This document shows positions 6,163 to 9,353 of a stretch of 9,353 bases of DNA, in pieces; position 1 is the stretch's first letter; every line of letters starts with the position of its first letter. The stretch covers positions 1 through 9,353 of the forward strand of contig CANPZT010000047.1 in assembly GCA_947589135.1 (NCBI GenBank). Reading direction: 5' to 3'. The stretch comes from an uncultured Clostridia bacterium (GTDB taxonomy: Bacteria; Bacillota; Clostridia; TANB77; CAG-508). The notes under the pieces were generated by a model. It was not told where the DNA came from, made no database searches, and saw nothing but the letters and a program-made list of their open reading frames with translations. A program made the position numbers and the translations under genes.

Positions 6163-9100
6163 ATGATAGATAAACAAAATCCATTAAAATCATATCAAGA
6201 AAATAAAAAACAAATAGAACAAGAAAGAAATCAAGCAAATTATAGAGGGTTTAAGCAGATAGTAAATACATTTTATAATGAAGAACTAGAAGGAATGCAA
6301 GATGAAGAAGAAATTATATTGAAAAACAAAGGAAGTATACGATTAGAACCAAGAATCATATATGACAAATTTTCAGGAGATATAAAAATTGAATTTAAAA
6401 TAGGTTCTACAAAAATGTATAAAATAAAAAATTTATCTGAATTTTATAACAGAATGTTGGAAAAAGAGTTTTATAGATATGGAGATAAACTCCAATTTGT
6501 GCATACAAGAGAGATGTTTGAGGAGGAAAGTATAGAATTATTAGATTTTTTATTGAAATATGCAGAAATTATAAAATATGCAAATTCAAATTCTAATAGT
6601 AATTATCTTTATTATGGAAAGGCATTAAGTGAAAGTAATATTATTGTGGGAAATAGCGGACTAGATGAATTATTTGATATATTAAAAGGAAAAAAAGTAG
6701 ATATACAAAGGGATTATAAGAGCTATATAATTGAATTTACAGAAGAACAACCTAATATAGAATTTATATTAAAGAAGACAAAGGAAAAAGAATATGAAAT
6801 TGTACCTAATATTGAGATTTTTAGTGTAGCAATAATTAAAGGAAAAAAATATACATATATATTGGATGATAAAAAAATATATAGATGTTCTAAAGAGTTT
6901 GAAAAATCTAATTTGAAATTGTTAGATATATTCAGAAAAAATTATATAGCAGAATTAAAACTTGGAAATAATGAATTGCCACAGCTATTTTCTATTATTC
7001 TTCCAAAAGTTAATAATGCCATAAAAATAAGAGATATACCGGAAGAAGAAATAAAAAAATATCAGCCACAAGAATTATTTGTAAAAGTATTCTTAGATTT
7101 TGATAACAAAAATTATTTAGTAGCAGATGTAAAATTTATTTATGGGAATCAAGAAATTAATCCATTAAATGAAAAGATAAAAGTAGATTTTCCAAGAAAT
7201 ATTATAAAAGAGACAAAAGCTTTAAATGTATTTAGAAAAACAGGCTTTATGTTAGATACGAAAAATTTGAGATTTATTTTACCAGATGATGAAAAAATTT
7301 ATAAATTTTTAACAGAAGATATTAATGAGTATATGCAGAAATTTGAAGTTTTAGTAACAGATAATTTCAAAACAAAACAAATTAAACAATCTAAAATAAG
7401 TGGATTAGGAATTAAAATTGAAAATAATTTATTAGAAATTGATTTAGATGGAATACAAATTGATAAACAAGAGTTAAAAGAAATTATGGAAAAATATTCT
7501 CTAAAAAAGAAATATTATAGACTAAAAGACGGAAGTTTTTTAAGTATTGAGAATAATCAAGAAATTGAATTTCTAAATCAATTAGCAACAGGGGCAGATA
7601 TAGATTATAATAAAATGATAGATGGAAAAGTTCATATACCAGTGTACAGAAGCTTATATTTAGACCAATTATTGAGTAGACTAAAAGGAATTAATATTCA
7701 AAAAAATGATGAATACAAAATATTAATTAATAATCTGAAAGAAGATAATATAGAAGAAATACCAGTACCTAAAGAATTTGAACATGTTTTAAGATATTAT
7801 CAGAAAACAGGATTTCAATGGCTAAAAACTTTAGACTATTATAAATTTGGAGGAATTCTTGCTGATGATATGGGACTTGGAAAAACAATACAAGTTCTAT
7901 CTGTTATTATGGATTATATTAATAATGACAAAGAGGATATTATATCAGGACAAGAAACTATAAATATAGGAAGAGAAAAAAGAACTAGCTTAGTTATATC
8001 ACCAAGTTCTCTTACTTTAAATTGGCAAGCAGAAGCAGAAAAATTTGCACCAAAATTAAAAACAGAAGTTATTATGGGAAGTTTGTCAGAAAGAAAGAGA
8101 AAAATAGAAGAATTAGATCAATATGACCTTGTTATAACATCATATGATTTATTAAAAAGAGATATTGAATTATACAAAAATAAAGATTATCAATTTAGAT
8201 ATATTATTGCAGATGAAGCTCAATATTTAAAAAATAGTAATACACAAAATGCAAAATCAATTAAGCAAATTAAGGCAGATACAAGATATGCACTTACAGG
8301 TACACCTATTGAAAACTCTTTATCTGAACTATGGTCAATTTTTGATTTTATTATGCCAGAATATTTATTTTCATATAAAAAATTCAAATCTTTTTATGAA
8401 ATGCCAATTATAAAAAATGATGACCAAGCTGCAATGAAAAAATTAAAAATGTTAATTAAGCCATTTATTTTAAGAAGAACAAAAAAAGAAGTATTAACAG
8501 AACTTCCAGAAAAAACAATAACTGTTTTAAATAATGAAATGGGAGAAGAACAAAAAAATATTTATTTAAGTTATTTAGCGCAGACAAAACAAGAGATTGC
8601 AGAGCAAATTGATTTAAATGGATATGAGAGAAGCCATATTCAAATTTTGGCAGCGTTAACAAGATTAAGACAAATCTGTTGTCACCCAAGTCTATTTATA
8701 GAAGGATATAAAGAAGGAAGTAGCAAGTTAGAACAATGTATAGAAATTATACAAGAAGCGGTAAGCTCAGGACATAAGATTTTACTATTTTCAGGTTATA
8801 CTTCAATGTTTGAAATAATAGAAAAAGAATTAAAACAAAAAAATATAGATTATTTTAAATTGACAGGTTCAACAAAAATAGAAGACAGAATAAAAATGGT
8901 AGATGAGTTTAACAATAATCCAAAAATTCAATTATTTTTAATTTCATTAAAAGCAGGAGGAACTGGATTAAACCTAACAGGAGCAGACATGGTTATACAC
9001 TATGATCCTTGGTGGAACTTATCAACTGAAAATCAAGCAACAGATAGAGCATATAGAATTGGTCAAAAAAATAATGTTCAAGTTTATAAATTAATTACTA

Positions 9101-9231
9101 AAAATTCAATAGAAGAAAAGATTTATGAATTGCAACAAAAGAAATCGCAATTAATAGATAATGTTCTAGATAATGAGACATCATTTATTAATAAATTATC
9201 AAGAGAGGAAGTTATGGATTTATTTAGCTAG
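6163..9231 (+). CDS. SNF2-family DEAD/DEAH-box helicase with bacterial SNF2-associated domain
   Basis: This is a Swi2/Snf2-type ATP-driven double-stranded DNA translocase of 1022 residues. Residues about 55-500 resemble the bacterial SNF2-associated N-terminal region. RecA-like domain 1 follows with RYYQKTGFQWL (544-554), Walker A DDMGLGKT (568-575), motif II DEAQ (684-687, where DEAH is commoner) and motif III LTGTPIEN (711-718). Domain 2 has SLKAGGTGLNL (928-938), YDPWWN (947-952) and motif VI QATDRAYRIGQ (958-968). All ATPase motifs look intact. Many clostridial relatives carry an N-terminal SWIM zinc finger (CxC...CxH); no such cysteines occur here. The ATG at 6163 has AAAGGAG with 7 bases between and a promoter just upstream, so a missed N-terminus is unlikely. 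The protein is cytoplasmic and acts on DNA; its role in these bacteria (repair, recombination or nucleoid-protein removal) is not established. No methylase or nuclease partner is visible, so a defence role is not supported here. Confidence 0.93.
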   Translation: MIDKQNPLKSYQENKKQIEQERNQANYRGFKQIVNTFYNEELEGMQDEEEIILKNKGSIRLEPRIIYDKFSGDIKIEFKIGSTKMYKIKNLSEFYNRMLEKEFYRYGDKLQFVHTREMFEEESIELLDFLLKYAEIIKYANSNSNSNYLYYGKALSESNIIVGNSGLDELFDILKGKKVDIQRDYKSYIIEFTEEQPNIEFILKKTKEKEYEIVPNIEIFSVAIIKGKKYTYILDDKKIYRCSKEFEKSNLKLLDIFRKNYIAELKLGNNELPQLFSIILPKVNNAIKIRDIPEEEIKKYQPQELFVKVFLDFDNKNYLVADVKFIYGNQEINPLNEKIKVDFPRNIIKETKALNVFRKTGFMLDTKNLRFILPDDEKIYKFLTEDINEYMQKFEVLVTDNFKTKQIKQSKISGLGIKIENNLLEIDLDGIQIDKQELKEIMEKYSLKKKYYRLKDGSFLSIENNQEIEFLNQLATGADIDYNKMIDGKVHIPVYRSLYLDQLLSRLKGINIQKNDEYKILINNLKEDNIEEIPVPKEFEHVLRYYQKTGFQWLKTLDYYKFGGILADDMGLGKTIQVLSVIMDYINNDKEDIISGQETINIGREKRTSLVISPSSLTLNWQAEAEKFAPKLKTEVIMGSLSERKRKIEELDQYDLVITSYDLLKRDIELYKNKDYQFRYIIADEAQYLKNSNTQNAKSIKQIKADTRYALTGTPIENSLSELWSIFDFIMPEYLFSYKKFKSFYEMPIIKNDDQAAMKKLKMLIKPFILRRTKKEVLTELPEKTITVLNNEMGEEQKNIYLSYLAQTKQEIAEQIDLNGYERSHIQILAALTRLRQICCHPSLFIEGYKEGSSKLEQCIEIIQEAVSSGHKILLFSGYTSMFEIIEKELKQKNIDYFKLTGSTKIEDRIKMVDEFNNNPKIQLFLISLKAGGTGLNLTGADMVIHYDPWWNLSTENQATDRAYRIGQKNNVQVYKLITKNSIEEKIYELQQKKSQLIDNVLDNETSFINKLSREEVMDLFS

Positions 9232-9239
9232 ATATCAAA

Positions 9240-9303
9240 GGGGTTGTCAAGATTTCGGATTGTCAAGGGTTTCGGGGTTGTCAAGGGTTCCAGGGTTGCC
9301 AAG
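9240..9303 (+). repeat. GC-rich tandem repeat, four units of 16-18 bp
   Basis: Four copies of the core TTG(T/C)CAAG start at 9244, 9260, 9278 and 9296. Each is preceded by GGGG, GGA or AGGG and followed by a GATTTC, GGTTTC or GGTTCC element. It begins 9 bp after the helicase stop codon. The block from here to the window end is 57 of 114 bases G+C (50%), roughly double the neighbouring genes. No reading frame with start and ribosome site is seen in it. Confidence 0.85.
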
Positions 9304-9353
9304 GGTTCCGGGTTTAAATGGCAACTAGTTAGTTGCCATTTAAACCCGGAACC
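9304..9353. repeat. Perfect 50 bp palindrome at the window edge
   Basis: Positions 9304-9327 and 9330-9353 are exact reverse complements, 24 bp arms around a central GT. The outer ends read GGTTCCGGG and CCCGGAACC, and the centre reads AACTAGTTAGTT. Each arm holds GTTGCCA/TGGCAAC, related to the TTGCCAAG core of the preceding tandem units. The symmetry runs into the last base, so it may be longer. It could serve as a helicase terminator, but no T run is visible. A fold-back assembly end is also possible. Confidence 0.88.

Noticed and set aside
1..9353. No complete gene ends in TGA (stops are TAA or TAG), hinting at a reassigned TGA codon
   Set aside because: Tryptophan is encoded by TGG throughout and no gene is interrupted by in-frame TGA; few TGA stops are ordinary in an AT-rich genome with only eight stops sampled.
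6163..9353. SNF2 helicase as part of an anti-phage system such as a DISARM-like locus
   Set aside because: No methyltransferase, nuclease, DUF1998 or phospholipase-D gene is adjacent, and the N-terminal type is the common chromosomal SNF2-associated one.
9240..9353. CRISPR array reading of the tandem tail
   Set aside because: Units are only 16-18 bp with no unique spacers between them, and no cas gene is present.

Overview
The window reads as a stretch of an AT-rich chromosome from a Gram-positive, probably endospore-forming clostridium-like bacterium (Bacillota). The signs are a very low G+C content (about a quarter by eye in the coding regions), strong AGGAGG-type ribosome binding sites, AGA as the usual arginine codon, a bS21 gene, a YmfF/YmfH peptidase-like pair and a short Spo0E-like protein. 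The species cannot be named from the sequence. All genes lie on the plus strand and most are short transcription units closed by clear intrinsic terminators.

Layout. (1) 1-1038: the last 345 codons of ftsH, cut by the window start, followed by a terminator. (2) 1269-2405: a membrane-anchored J-domain protein and the anaerobic ribonucleotide reductase activase nrdG, 33 bp apart and probably co-transcribed. (3) 2426-2746: rpsU (bS21) with a consensus promoter, a structured leader, a very strong Shine-Dalgarno and its own terminator. (4) 2847-5652: the M16-like pair ymfF (no zinc motif) and ymfH (HFLEH zinc motif), separated by about 170 bp containing a nested hairpin, then a terminator. (5) 5726-6028: a complete mini-unit (promoter, 55-residue Spo0E-like protein, terminator). 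(6) 6108-9231: a 1022-residue SNF2-family helicase with its own promoter. (7) 9240-9353: a 50% G+C block of four 16-18 bp tandem units running into a perfect 50 bp palindrome that ends exactly at the window edge.

Functionally the genes are mostly housekeeping and stress or translation related: membrane protein quality control (FtsH, J protein), anaerobic dNTP synthesis (NrdG), the ribosome (bS21), a peptidase pair linked in Bacillus to EF-P modification, sporulation phosphorelay damping (Spo0E-like) and a Swi2/Snf2 DNA translocase. No defence island, phage, CRISPR array, tRNA or insertion sequence was recognised, and no gene-free stretch exceeds 300 bases.

The least ordinary part is the tail after the helicase. 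Its repeat family differs sharply in base composition from the rest of the window, and two degenerate copies of the same core appear in the opposite orientation just upstream of the helicase gene, so that gene is bracketed by related inverted repeats. Other points worth a look are the rpsU leader, which could form structures that compete for the Shine-Dalgarno, the helicase without the SWIM zinc finger often found in its relatives, and the nested hairpin before ymfH.
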